Below are positions 8,056-16,806 of a stretch of 64,000 nt of DNA, one piece after another. This stretch comes from Rhodanobacter sp. ANJX3 (GTDB lineage Bacteria; Pseudomonadota; Gammaproteobacteria; Xanthomonadales; Rhodanobacteraceae). Every line of letters begins with the position of its first letter. Position 1 is the first letter of the stretch. The notes beneath the pieces were generated by a model. The model saw only the letters and a list, made by a program, of their open reading frames with translations. It was not told the DNA's origin and searched no databases. The stretch is from contig NZ_JACHCM010000006.1 in NCBI RefSeq assembly GCF_014200755.1, positions 1 to 64,000 on the forward strand. Reading direction: 5' to 3'. A program made the position numbers and the translations under genes.

Positions 8056-8926
8056 CGCGGGCTTAGGTGGGTCACATCGCGTCTGCATCGAGCAACTTCA
8101 GTACACACTTACCTCCAAGAACTAGGCCAGTGAGTCCGCGCCATGGTCTAGAGAAGCGCCTTGAGGGCAAGCGCCGGCTTTCATTCGTCTCCTTGTTATT
8201 TCACTCAAATCAGGTCTTTTAGTAGCACTGGTTTGATCTTGTGATCGATCCATCTCGACACACGAAACTTTGCCTATTCCACTCTAGATCGAGGCTCCGC
8301 CTCTAACGAGTTGTTAGGCCTGCCCAATAACCAGCTTTTCTTTTAAAAACCCGCTTCGCCTCCTAACAGCTCGCGAGATTTGGAAGGACTATTGCTTACT
8401 CCGAATCCCGTTGTTGCCTAGGACGTTCTAGTTGTTGGTCGAGCGCATGATGCAATAATGAGAGGCTTAGCTTGAGGCGCAAACGATTCGACCGAAGGTC
8501 AGATGCCTGCTTGAGCAACGACGACGCTACGACCGTTAAATGTCGCTGCAGGCGAATCTTACAACTTGTAGCCAAGCGCAACCGCCTCACTCACACGGCT
8601 ACAAAACGTTTCATCATCCGCGCCGGTGAGGATGCGATTGATGGGAGCCCATCAGGTGGGCTTGCATCAGACAACTTCCTTACTCGTCGGTAATACAAGT
8701 TAGCCATATAGCGGCCACGCTCTGGGTCTCGGCCTGCAGCGGAGCCATAGTTTGTGGTTGCGCAGAGACGTTACCGAGTGCTGCAGGGGCGCCGGATCGC
8801 CTCAGTGCAAACGTGGTGCCTCGGCCTAATAGTTGACTCCGTCTTCCTTTGAACGCTCGAATTCCGAAAGGCGTTTTTTATGTCTGATCACAAAGCAGCA
8901 CAAGTTAAAACGAATGGCATTGCTAA
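8056..8926. other. Long stretch without a recognisable gene
   Basis: About 870 bp with no open frame I can assign. It contains small hairpins (GAGGC-TCC-GCCTC at 8291-8303; GCCTCTAAC/GTTAGGC at 8299-8319) and a terminator-like hairpin near 8852-8880. It may be an eroded gene remnant or an unannotated RNA region. Confidence 0.5.
8852..8880 (+). terminator. Possible Rho-independent terminator
   Basis: AACGC (8852-8856) pairs with GCGTT (8871-8875), with an inner TCG/CGA pair and a small bulge, followed by a run of T. It points rightwards. No gene immediately upstream needs it except the distant GST transcript, so it might end an unknown RNA from 8056-8850. Confidence 0.35.
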
Positions 8927-9961
8927 TTAGCTAGTTCTGAACCTACCTTGATAATCGCGCGGCGAGAGCCCTGTCTTACGCTTGAACAATTGGCGGAAGG
9001 TGCTGATGTCAGCATAGCCAACCTTTTGGCAAACGCCGTCGACACTGAAACTTCCGGTTTCCAGAAGTCGTTTCGCAACCTCGATACGTAATATTTGGAG
9101 GTATTGAAGCGGCCCGATTCCCATGGCCTGTTTGAACCGACGGTTGAGCGTGCGCTCACTGACTGAGAGATGTGCTGCCAGATCGGGCAAGTGGAATCCT
9201 TGATCAAGTGTCGCCTCCATTTTTTGCTGAGCCTTCGCCACCAGCCTGTCATGGTGGCCGTGCTCTTCAAGCAACGTTGCGTAAGATGCCTGCGAGATAC
9301 GATTGGTTTCAATCAGCAGCGTCTTCGCGGTGGTGGCCGCAAGGTCAGCACTTACAAGCTTGGCGACCAGCCGGATGGCGAGGTTCAGATAGGATGTGAC
9401 TCCCGCGCCGGACAAGATGCGATCTTGCTCAGTCAGGATTTCGCTGGCGCGAAGTTCGACCCTGGGATAGAGCCGCGCGAAGTCATTCGCTTTTGCCCAG
9501 TGGGTCGTCGCGCGGCGCTCATTAAGGAGGCCGGCCTCGGCAAGCAGATAATTGCCGGTGCAGTAGGACGCCAGAATGGCGCCCGCTTCATGCTGGCGTT
9601 GAAGCGCCTTGGAGAGCGCCGCCATTTGATCGCGCCGTGCTATGAAAGCATCCATGTCCATGACGAAGGGCGCCGTCACCAGCACGGCGTCTGCTTGCAG
9701 GCGAGGGTTGATCTTGCGGTCAACTTCTATGCTCTGTCCTGAAGCAGATCGGATTGAATTGCCATCGAGGGATTCGATCGACCACCTCAACTTTTGCAGA
9801 GGCACCTTTCCTGAGGCCGCTTCCCGAGCAATCAAGCTATTGGCAGCGGTGAAGACATCAATCGGCCCGGCTACACCCGAGGCAAGAATGCCCTCATAGA
9901 CCCATATTCGTATGATCACGCTGAATGTCTGAATTTCCTTTAATAATGGCGATACTGCCAC
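8927..9961 (-). CDS. GlxA-type transcriptional regulator (DJ-1/PfpI domain plus AraC HTH)
   Basis: A 344-residue protein. The N-terminal half is a DJ-1/PfpI-like amidotransferase fold used as a sensor (LASGVAGPIDVF near 30, ILASYCTGNYLLAEAGLLNERRATTHW near 130-155). The C-terminal ~100 residues are an AraC DNA-binding domain (LPDLAAHLSVSERTLNRRFK and VCQKVGYADISTFRQLFKRKTGLSPRDYQ). The frame opens at a GTG at 9961; another GTG further inside (VIIRIWVYEG) is an alternative start. It is divergent from a tautomerase gene 62 bp away, with a strong palindrome between, so it probably controls that gene. Confidence 0.88.
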   Translation of the reverse strand: MAVSPLLKEIQTFSVIIRIWVYEGILASGVAGPIDVFTAANSLIAREAASGKVPLQKLRWSIESLDGNSIRSASGQSIEVDRKINPRLQADAVLVTAPFVMDMDAFIARRDQMAALSKALQRQHEAGAILASYCTGNYLLAEAGLLNERRATTHWAKANDFARLYPRVELRASEILTEQDRILSGAGVTSYLNLAIRLVAKLVSADLAATTAKTLLIETNRISQASYATLLEEHGHHDRLVAKAQQKMEATLDQGFHLPDLAAHLSVSERTLNRRFKQAMGIGPLQYLQILRIEVAKRLLETGSFSVDGVCQKVGYADISTFRQLFKRKTGLSPRDYQGRFRTS

Positions 9962-9972
9962 TGCCTTAATTT

Positions 9973-10000
9973 TGACGCAAGGGCGATATTCCTTGCATCA
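9973..10000. promoter_or_regulatory. Operator candidate between glxA-like regulator and tautomerase
   Basis: TGACGCAAGG (9973-9982) and CCTTGCATCA (9991-10000) form an inverted repeat with 9 of 10 matching pairs and an 8-bp spacer. It lies centrally in the 62-bp divergent interval. Confidence 0.5.
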
Positions 10001-10023
10001 ACTTTTCCCGGAAGGACATCGCC

Positions 10024-10548
10024 ATGCCAATGATTGACCTAACCATCCCTGAGGGCGCCCTCACCTCTGAAGCCGAAGCGAAACTGATAAAGGAAATCAC
10101 CAACATTCTCATCAGTGCGGAAGGCTTTGACCCCGCCAACGAATTGGTGCAGAGCGTCTCCGTTGCCTTCGTTCAACGGCCCTCGGCTACTTTCGTTGGA
10201 GGGGCTCCCGCCCCAAAGCCGTGGTATCGACTTACAACAAGTGTTCCAGAGGGCAAGTACACCCAAGAGGCCATTCTCACTCTGGTCAAGGAAGTTACCG
10301 AAGCCTTTGCTCGAGCCGAGGACGCAAGCTTTGAGGATGTCGGATCAAGACTCTGGGTATTCCCAGTTGAAGTGCCTGATGGAACATGGGGCGTGAACGG
10401 CGCAATAAGCCGTATCGCGGAGATTCAAGCGCTCCTTGCGCGCAAGGGCGACGAGGCGATCGGTCCAGCGTTGCTAGCCCGTCGACGCCGCGCTAAAGCG
10501 CTGGAAATCCTCGAAGCGGCGGCCGATGCCGTCCGGCGTGAATCGTAG
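10024..10548 (+). CDS. Tautomerase-superfamily protein (4-oxalocrotonate tautomerase-like)
   Basis: A 174-residue protein starting MPMIDLTIPEGAL. After removal of Met, Pro-1 would be the catalytic base typical of 4-OT enzymes. The length suggests two fused tautomerase-like halves: the second begins near RLTTSVPEGKYTQEAILTLVKEVTEAF. The C-terminus (KGDEAIGPALLARRRRAKALEIL) is helical and charged, outside the usual fold. GGAAGGA lies about 7 bases before the ATG. Substrate unknown; the family handles unsaturated keto acids and halogenated acrylates. Probably controlled by the divergent GlxA-type regulator. Confidence 0.75.
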   Translation: MPMIDLTIPEGALTSEAEAKLIKEITNILISAEGFDPANELVQSVSVAFVQRPSATFVGGAPAPKPWYRLTTSVPEGKYTQEAILTLVKEVTEAFARAEDASFEDVGSRLWVFPVEVPDGTWGVNGAISRIAEIQALLARKGDEAIGPALLARRRRAKALEILEAAADAVRRES

Positions 10549-10811
10549 TGGCGAATCACAAGCCGACAATAAAGAGCCGCTTGCTTTACTGCACACCAGG
10601 CGATGACGAAGCCTGGCCAATAGCAGCAAAAGCAAGCCGGTTTGAGGTGCGTCGAAGACACTGGCCAGCCAAAGCGGGCCTTAGGCCTCTTCCATCAGTC
10701 GCAGGGAAAGGACACCACCACTATTGAACACAATAGGTGCGCCGAGGGCTGAGTTGCCCTTGGCGTACGCTTGTACTCCTCAGCTCACTAGCGACTTGCG
10801 GGCGTCAAGTA

Positions 10812-11207
10812 TCATGCTTCTTGTAGCCTGCCATCAGGCGAGCCCAAGGTCGTCATAAACCGCTGGTCTAGTTCACCTGCGAACGGAATGTGGAGCCACG
10901 CTGCAACGTGCTGTCGTGCTTCACGCAACAGCTGTGAATACTTGGCGGCGCTGTTGATTTCTAACCCTAGTCTCCGCAACCTCCTCATCTTGAGATCTAC
11001 GGGCTCGTTGCCGGGCGAGTATTCGTACCTGAGCGCTAAAGCCGAAAATCGACCGTGAGGCTGGATTTCCAGCGTGCGCACAGCCTGCTCGACCTCTGCG
11101 GCTATGCTACAAACGGACGGTGCATTCGTTTGCTCCGATTTAATCGCCGCCAAATATTCACACGCCCACGCGCTTAAACGTGTTTCAAGTTCGCCTTTTC
11201 GTCTCAT
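10812..11207 (-). CDS. Uncharacterised protein, possibly phage antiterminator-Q-like
   Basis: A 131-residue hydrophilic, helix-rich protein beginning MRRKGELETRLSAWACEYL. The start at 11207 is preferred over 11228 because CGGAG lies 6 bases before it. The middle part (VEQAVRTLEIQPHGRFSALALRYEYSP) and the C-terminal helices (SAAKYSQLLREARQHVAAWL) resemble small proteins found in xanthomonad prophages near antitermination genes. That resemblance is from memory. No other phage gene is near. If correct it is an orphan phage remnant with an intact frame. Confidence 0.45.
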   Translation of the reverse strand: MRRKGELETRLSAWACEYLAAIKSEQTNAPSVCSIAAEVEQAVRTLEIQPHGRFSALALRYEYSPGNEPVDLKMRRLRRLGLEINSAAKYSQLLREARQHVAAWLHIPFAGELDQRFMTTLGSPDGRLQEA

Positions 11208-11401
11208 CCATACTCCGATATTGGTCAATCAACAGCGTTAAATGCAGGTGCGACTCGCACCCTCACGATCAAGGAGCATTCGTGTACTGAATTCCATTCG
11301 TTCCTGCACTGGAACATGCCTTTTGCCCAGAGGGCTTGACGAATGCCAGTTCTAATTCGAGCGTCAGATGGCAGTCGTAAACCGTTCGCAACCGCCATTC
11401 G

Positions 11402-12325
11402 TCAGTGACTAGGCACCTTCACTACTACGACGGCACCGGCACTAGCGCAGACAACGAGCAGCGTGCCGGTCATCTGTAGTCCAGTCATGGGCTGATGCAG
11501 CACAACGAAACCCGCCAGTGCGCCAATAGCCGGCTCGAGACTCATTAATACGCCGAACGATGAAGCAGTCATTCTGCGCAAGGCGATCATCTCGAGCCAA
11601 TAAGGCAACAGCGGCACCAGCATGGCGAGCCCCGCCGTAGCCGCGACACCGGCAGGCGTTAGACGCCCTATGCCTTGGCTTAAGCCAAATGGCGCCACTA
11701 GGACAGCTGCGACAAGCAGTGAAGTGGATAAACCCTCCATTCCTTGAAACGCAGCTCCTACTTTTTTCATCAGCACGATGTAGCTTCCCCAGCCAAGCGC
11801 TGCACCGCACGCTAGGAGCACGCCGACAGGCTCGCCGCTCCATCCAGACTTGTCGTGCGCAAGCAACAAAACCCCCGAAAGTGCCAACAACGGCCAGAGC
11901 AAAGCCCGCGCTTGGCGAACACTGAAGGTCGCAACACAAAGAGGACCCAGGAAATCGATCGCAACCGCCAGCCCAAGCGGAATTCGTTGGATGGCAGCGA
12001 AGAAGCAAAGGGTCATGCATGCCATTGCGGCGCCCAATGCGCCCGCCGCGCGCCAGTGTGAACCCGTATAGCTGCGCAGCGGCGGCCGTACGATGAGTAC
12101 TAGGGCCAGCGCGGCCCAGCAAAGCCTTAGCCACGTTGTCATGACTGAGCCGTACGCGCTCATCACAGGAGCCGATAACGCTGCTCCGAACTGCACGCTG
12201 GACATCGACAGCAACGTTAGAACGACGGGGAATCTACGCACGGACGTTTGTACTAAGTTGACTACACCGCTTCGCGTTGTGGGCTCGGTGGTTATATCGA
12301 CTGGAGGTATAGGGTTTTCTTGCAT
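11402..12325 (-). CDS. DMT-superfamily exporter (EamA/RhtA type)
   Basis: A 307-residue inner-membrane protein with about ten hydrophobic segments arranged as two EamA repeats, e.g. VVLTLLSMSSVQFGAALSAPVM near 35-55 and FGVLMSLEPAIGALAGFVVL near 255-275. The SVQFGAALS...FGxxMSLEPAxxALxG pattern is that of RhtA (threonine/homoserine exporter) and relatives, so it likely effluxes an amino acid or related metabolite. AGGA lies 9 bases before the ATG. Residues 1-30 are a hydrophilic tail. It stands alone between an MFS gene and the 10.8-kb hypothetical gene; the substrate is not shown by context. Confidence 0.82.
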   Translation of the reverse strand: MQENPIPPVDITTEPTTRSGVVNLVQTSVRRFPVVLTLLSMSSVQFGAALSAPVMSAYGSVMTTWLRLCWAALALVLIVRPPLRSYTGSHWRAAGALGAAMACMTLCFFAAIQRIPLGLAVAIDFLGPLCVATFSVRQARALLWPLLALSGVLLLAHDKSGWSGEPVGVLLACGAALGWGSYIVLMKKVGAAFQGMEGLSTSLLVAAVLVAPFGLSQGIGRLTPAGVAATAGLAMLVPLLPYWLEMIALRRMTASSFGVLMSLEPAIGALAGFVVLHQPMTGLQMTGTLLVVCASAGAVVVVKVPSH

Positions 12326-12466
12326 GGATATTTCCTGGGGTCTTAGTCGGAGAGCCGCATCTTGTTAAGTCAAGTTCGACGTGGATACATCAGCAAGAGG
12401 CGAGCGGCGCCCTAATTACCGTCGTGCTTTGATACTCGATATCTAAAGCGACATTCGATTGGATCC

Positions 12467-13921
12467 TCAGGTATCGCCCTGAACGGTTACTCGTTTTTCA
12501 CTGGGAAGGAAAAGAGAGAGCACTGCGGCTGCGATGAGCAATGCAACGTTGCACGCGATTGCGGCACTGAATGCATGCGCATAGCCCGCCAAGTCTTTCC
12601 GCGCGCCCAAAGCGCTGTAGAACACCCCACCGACGATGGCAACCCCGAGCGCCGCGCCAATCTGAAGCGTCGTCATCACGATCCCCGAAGCGAGGCCCGC
12701 GTGGCGCGGAATGACATCGCCAATGATTGCCTTGATGACGCTCGGCATTACCACGCCGTACCCTAGTCCCGCGCACGCCAACCCTTCCTCCAGCCCGGTC
12801 ACTAACTGATAGTTGACGCAAACCATGACGATCCCAAAGCCCACAATCTGGAGGGCGAATCCAAGCGTCAGCGCGTAATTACCAAAGCGCCGCATGACAT
12901 GGGACGATATCGTGGAGCTTAGAAAGAAACCGACGGCGAACGGCAGTGTTGCAAGACCAGCCTGCAGAGGTGATTTTTGCAGTCCGCCTTGTAGATACAC
13001 CGAGAAGGTCAGGTAGAACGCTGACAGCATATAAAAAAGCAGTCCCATGACGATGCCGATTGCAAATCGCGGATTCCGGAATAGCGATAGTTCGACAAGC
13101 GGATCGAGATCTTGAGCAGATAACCGAGCTTCGTATCGGATAAAAGTAATGAACGCCAGAGCTGACAGAAGCACCACTCCCCCCATCCATCCTGGCCAAT
13201 CGACCTCTCGTCCCTCGATCAACGGATAGACGAGGCACCCGAGCGCTACGGACAATAAAACCACGCCCCTGATATCCAGCTTTTTTGCGTGCTCAGGCAA
13301 GTTTTCTTGAAGAAAAAAAATGCCTCCAAAAAAGGCGATTAGGCCGATCGGTACGTTCACCAAAAAGATCGCCTGCCACGCCAATCCAAAGGGATGCGCG
13401 GACACCAGAATGCCTCCTAAGACTTGGCCGCAAATATTGGCCAATCCAAACGTGGCGGCATACATCCCTATTGCGCGCTCCTGCTCACCGTCAGAGAAAA
13501 GCACGCGAATTGATGCAAGCACCTGCGGCGCCATCATGGCCGCCATTAACGCTTGCAGGATGCGCCCTACCACTAGCATTAGTGGAGACGCCGCCAGGCC
13601 GCACAGCAGGGACGCCACGGTAAATCCGGCCACCCCGGCTACGAACATCCTTTTGCGTCCGAACAAGTCGCCAAAGCGCCCGCCGGTAATCAGCATGACG
13701 GCATAAGTCGCCGCATAAGCGGATATAACAAACTGGACTTCGCCCGACGACGCGCGCAGGTCGCTGCGGATCGACGGCAATGCAAGATTGACGATGGTGA
13801 AGTCGAGGATCGGTAGGAATGCCCCTGTCAAAAGGACGGCTAAAGCCAGCCATCTTTGAGCGTTTAGTTCTCCTTTTGAAGCTGCCTGGTCACTGATTTG
13901 TCTGGTTGGAAACGGTCGCAT
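12467..13921 (-). CDS. MFS drug exporter, DHA2 (EmrB/QacA) family
   Basis: A 484-residue protein with 14 predicted membrane segments. Family marks include LDFTIVNLALPSI in helix 1 and motif A GGRFGDLFGRKR between helices 2 and 3. The start at 13921 is chosen because CCGGAG precedes it by 6 bases; the frame is open to 14029 but the extra 36 residues are hydrophilic and have no ribosome site. It is divergent from a LysR gene at 14084, the usual regulator-exporter pair. Substrates are probably toxic organic compounds exchanged for protons; this is inferred from family. Confidence 0.88.
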   Translation of the reverse strand: MRPFPTRQISDQAASKGELNAQRWLALAVLLTGAFLPILDFTIVNLALPSIRSDLRASSGEVQFVISAYAATYAVMLITGGRFGDLFGRKRMFVAGVAGFTVASLLCGLAASPLMLVVGRILQALMAAMMAPQVLASIRVLFSDGEQERAIGMYAATFGLANICGQVLGGILVSAHPFGLAWQAIFLVNVPIGLIAFFGGIFFLQENLPEHAKKLDIRGVVLLSVALGCLVYPLIEGREVDWPGWMGGVVLLSALAFITFIRYEARLSAQDLDPLVELSLFRNPRFAIGIVMGLLFYMLSAFYLTFSVYLQGGLQKSPLQAGLATLPFAVGFFLSSTISSHVMRRFGNYALTLGFALQIVGFGIVMVCVNYQLVTGLEEGLACAGLGYGVVMPSVIKAIIGDVIPRHAGLASGIVMTTLQIGAALGVAIVGGVFYSALGARKDLAGYAHAFSAAIACNVALLIAAAVLSLFLPSEKRVTVQGDT

Positions 13922-14083
13922 ACGTACTCCGGAATTGGCCGACAGACGCTCCAGCGCTGACACCTTTAAAAGAGAGTCGAGCGTTATCGCCTGGGTGGTG
14001 TTGACCGGATACTGATGCTGGTTCATCATAATTTACAGATATGAATTGATATTTGAGTCATAACATCTAAGGATGGTTGAGCA

Positions 14084-14944
14084 ATGGCAAGCCTCGACGT
14101 CGACGCCGTTCAAGCATTCGTCCTAGTCGCTGATCTGGGCAGTTTTACCCTGGCGGCGCATGCGATCGGAACGTCCCAAGCAGCCGTTAGCGTGAAGGTG
14201 AAACGCCTCGAAGATCGATTGGGATTTCGATTGCTGGATCGAACTCCGAGGAAGGTGCAACTGTCCGCACAGGGCTTGGGCTTTCTCAATCCGGCGAGAA
14301 ACTTCATTGCCGCGCACGAGTTGGCGATCGGCGGACTGTCCAGTAATCCCCGAAGACTGGTCGTTGGAATAAGCGACCAGGTTGCGGGACCCCGATTGCC
14401 CGCGTTGCTGGCCAAGCTGGGTACCTATGATCCAGCGCTCGTCATCGAAGTTCATATCGACTCCTCGCAATGCCTGATGCAAGCCTTCGATAAAAAAACA
14501 CTCGATGCGGCGATAGTGCGGCGCGAAGACGACAGACGCGATGGAGAAGAACTGACGCGAGAGCGGATTGGGTGGTTTGCATCGGCTGATTGGGAGCATT
14601 GCGAGGCGAGTCCTCTGCGACTTGCGTCGCTGTCTATGGGATGCGGAGTTCGTGGAAGCGCAACTCAAGCCTTAGACAAAGCTGGCATTGCCTGGACTGA
14701 GGTGTTTATCGGTGGCGGCATGGCTGCAATTGGCGCTGCGGTTTCTGCCGGATTGGCTATCGCGGCGCTCGCCCACAGCGTCGCCCCCATTGGCACCGTC
14801 GAGGTCGGTCGTCGATACAATTTGCCTCCGTTGCCAGACTCGGATGTTGTGCTTCATTCCACGAGGACGGACGCGGCGTTTCGAGGAGCGTTACGAACCT
14901 TGGCGGCCTATTTCAGGGGCAGCAATGTCGTCGGTTCGAGCTGA
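14084..14944 (+). CDS. LysR-family transcriptional regulator
   Basis: A 286-residue regulator. The HTH is at about 4-62 (VDAVQAFVLVADLGSFTLAAHAIGTSQAAVSVKVKRLEDRLGFRLLDRTPR), then a substrate-binding domain. It is divergent from the MFS exporter and probably controls it. It is a close paralogue of the frameshifted LysR gene at 62179-62969: both have the VGIS and AWTEVFIG motifs and the same C-terminal LPPLPxxxVVL pattern. Confidence 0.9.
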   Translation: MASLDVDAVQAFVLVADLGSFTLAAHAIGTSQAAVSVKVKRLEDRLGFRLLDRTPRKVQLSAQGLGFLNPARNFIAAHELAIGGLSSNPRRLVVGISDQVAGPRLPALLAKLGTYDPALVIEVHIDSSQCLMQAFDKKTLDAAIVRREDDRRDGEELTRERIGWFASADWEHCEASPLRLASLSMGCGVRGSATQALDKAGIAWTEVFIGGGMAAIGAAVSAGLAIAALAHSVAPIGTVEVGRRYNLPPLPDSDVVLHSTRTDAAFRGALRTLAAYFRGSNVVGSS

Positions 14945-15312
14945 TGAAGAATCGAGTTGAATCAACTAAAGACCTCCAGTTGGTATAGCTAAATTGCTCT
15001 AGACGACATTCGCGTCCGACGGCCGCACCATGCAAATTGAAAACCGACCAATTGAACAGTGGCGGCATCGCGAACTGCGTCTGTCAGCGCAGCCTACTTG
15101 CGGCCCAACGCGCTCATGTCGCCCGAAAGTTCACGCCGCCGGATCGGTGACCTGGCCTGTCACTACGGTTTAAACAGCAATCGCAGCTCAGTTGCGCCTC
15201 AAGTAGGAATTCGACCGCGCGCTGAGCGAAATTTGTGAATCCGCCAGGAGTGCGTAACGCGTCACGCAACGGCGCACCGACGCTGACTACAGCGGCTGCA
15301 TCGCGATCGTGA
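14945..15312. other. Intergenic stretch, nothing recognised
   Basis: About 370 bp between the end of the LysR gene and the end of the SnoaL-like gene (tail-to-tail). Short frames are present on the minus strand, but none resembles a known protein and no terminator hairpin was clear. Confidence 0.5.
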
Positions 15313-15699
15313 TCAGGCAAAGGCTGCCACCGCGGCGGAAGTATCCTCGAAGATTCGGTAGTGACGGATCAGGCCGCTATTGATCTGCGCAACGACCGTG
15401 AACTCGCTCTTGAAGGTTTTTCCCGTCTTGCGCACGCGATGTTGCATGAAGCCGTACGCGAATACGTAATCTTCGGCCTCAGCCCATTTCTTGATCTCGA
15501 AGATCTCGGTCTCGAATTGTTCGGCGAGGGTGCTAAGCAGCCGCTCAACACCGGCCTTACCGACGAATCGTCCGTAGATCGGCAAATGGGTCGGACCTTG
15601 CGGCTCGAACACCGTCGCGTCGTCGATAACGGCAAGCGCGCCCGGTACGTCGCGGGCACCGACCTTCGAGAAGAACTGTTGCAGCGGATTTGGGCCCAT
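15313..15699 (-). CDS. SnoaL-like / nuclear transport factor 2-fold protein
   Basis: A 128-residue protein: MGPNPLQQFFSKVGARDVPGALAVIDDATVFEPQG then IYGRFVGKAGVERLLSTLAEQF and FTVVAQINSGLIRHYRIFEDTSAAVAAF. The alternation of an N-terminal helix, a conserved position with 'RF.G..G....L', and a C-terminal 'G.I.....FEDT..V..A' strand-turn is the ketosteroid-isomerase/SnoaL (NTF2-like) fold. GGAGG lies 5 bases before the ATG at 15699. These small cone-shaped proteins are isomerases, hydrolases or binding proteins; the function here is unknown. Confidence 0.75.
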   Translation of the reverse strand: MGPNPLQQFFSKVGARDVPGALAVIDDATVFEPQGPTHLPIYGRFVGKAGVERLLSTLAEQFETEIFEIKKWAEAEDYVFAYGFMQHRVRKTGKTFKSEFTVVAQINSGLIRHYRIFEDTSAAVAAFA

Positions 15700-15783
15700 A
15701 CAAACCTCCGTGAATGATGAAAGGCGAAGCAGGATTATCAAAACCAGTTTTCGCCGCGATGCCGATATATCGTTGCCAAGTTG

Positions 15784-16075
15784 CTATGACTTCAGCAGCG
15801 CGATCTTGTCGTCGACGTCAGACAAGCGTGACGCTCGGCCGGGTTTCGACATAAGTTGAGTTCAGCGCGAGGAACGTCTGCTCGCTGGCCGGCATCGCGC
15901 AGGAAGATAAGATTGCGCCAACGGGAGACTCGCCGCGACATACACCGCAGTCGATGTGCTAGTCCGGGTCGGTGACGAGAAATTTCGCACCCTCGTGAAG
16001 GCCATCTACCGGACGCACCTCGACGCGATCGATGTAACGACACAGGGTGCAGTTTTCGCTAACGACGTGTTCCAT
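15784..16075 (-). pseudogene. 7Fe ferredoxin (FdxA-like) pseudogene
   Basis: From the ATG at 16075 the frame reads MEHVVSENCTLCRYIDRV, then EVRPVDGLHEGAKFLVTDPD, an in-frame TAG at 15959-15961, then HIDCGVCRGESPVGAI and, after another stop and a frameshift, DDKIALLKS. This follows the Azotobacter-type 7Fe ferredoxin along its first two-thirds. In Azotobacter numbering, cluster ligands C8, C42 and C45 remain, but C16 and C20 are Arg, C39 is His and C49 is Ser; the codon for E38 became the stop. It cannot bind both clusters and is dead. Confidence 0.85.
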
Positions 16076-16147
16076 CGAAGTACTCTTTAATATCGTCTAG
16101 ATAATGAAAGGCATTCCAACGACTGAAGGCCTAAAAAAGAGGCAACG

Positions 16148-16492
16148 CTATGTAGGCGCAAAATTGGAGTCTTCAACGACGACAACATGGTGTTCGAGAT
16201 ACTCAGGCTTTTCGATGAGAAAGCGGCCATCCACTTTGTGGTAACGAGCACGCTCTACGTCGTTGACGGCAAAGTCCAAGATAGCTTCCATGGAGCGCCA
16301 CCAACTCAATGTCGAGACTTCGGTCGATCCATCTCCACAGTCACGCAGCAGCATCTGGCAGCCAGCATTGCCAGGCGTATATAGATAGTCCTCTAAACCG
16401 GTGCCCTTGATGTAACTGAGATATTTGTCTCGATCCTCCGTCCTTATTTGTGACGACCAGCGACGTAGAATCAGAGGCTCCAACTTCGCCAT
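16148..16492 (-). CDS. Antibiotic biosynthesis monooxygenase-like (dimeric alpha/beta barrel) protein, copy 1
   Basis: A 114-residue protein: LILRRWSSQIRTEDRDKYLSYIKGTGLEDY, GCQMLLRDCGDGSTEVSTLSWW, VERARYHKVDGRFLIEKPEYLEHH. The layout beta strand-helix-three strands with LSWWRSMEAI is that of the ABM-type ferredoxin-like fold. GGAG about 9 bases upstream supports the ATG at 16492. It has a near-identical-length paralogue at 17405-17749 with the acetyltransferase gene between them. Such proteins are haem-degrading or quinone-forming monooxygenases or have no enzyme activity; none can be chosen here. Confidence 0.7.
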   Translation of the reverse strand: MAKLEPLILRRWSSQIRTEDRDKYLSYIKGTGLEDYLYTPGNAGCQMLLRDCGDGSTEVSTLSWWRSMEAILDFAVNDVERARYHKVDGRFLIEKPEYLEHHVVVVEDSNFAPT

Positions 16493-16806
16493 CAATCATC
16501 TCCTCAGTTAACTAGAATGGGGATGCGGCGGGATCGAAGACCGGCGGATAACCCACTCCCTGACCGAACCATGAAAGCCGGCGATTGCCAATCACGATGA
16601 ACTGGCATCCAAGCCGAATCCCGGAAGCTAACACGGCATTGAGTATTTTCCATCGATCAGGATCTCTACAGTGATTCTTGCGAAGTTAGCGGTCTGCGTT
16701 TCGGACGGACGGACAGCCGCAGTCTTTAGCATCGCGGCCGGCTAGATGCTCCTACCGCTGATGGATTTCTATCCATGTTGCTTCTACTTTCGATCTAAAC
16801 AACATC

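Noticed and set aside
8299..8319. GCCTCTAAC...GTTAGGC resembling integron attC core sites
   Set aside because: The two core-like halves are only 6 bases apart, one has an extra base, no partner core site is at 60-140 bp, and no cassette or integrase is present.
10548..10730. GTG-started small frame overlapping the tautomerase stop (about 59 codons)
   Set aside because: No ribosome site and no family resemblance; it becomes low-complexity towards the end.
15114..15320. Minus-strand frame of 68 codons
   Set aside because: No ribosome site, no recognisable motif, overlaps the end of the SnoaL-like gene.
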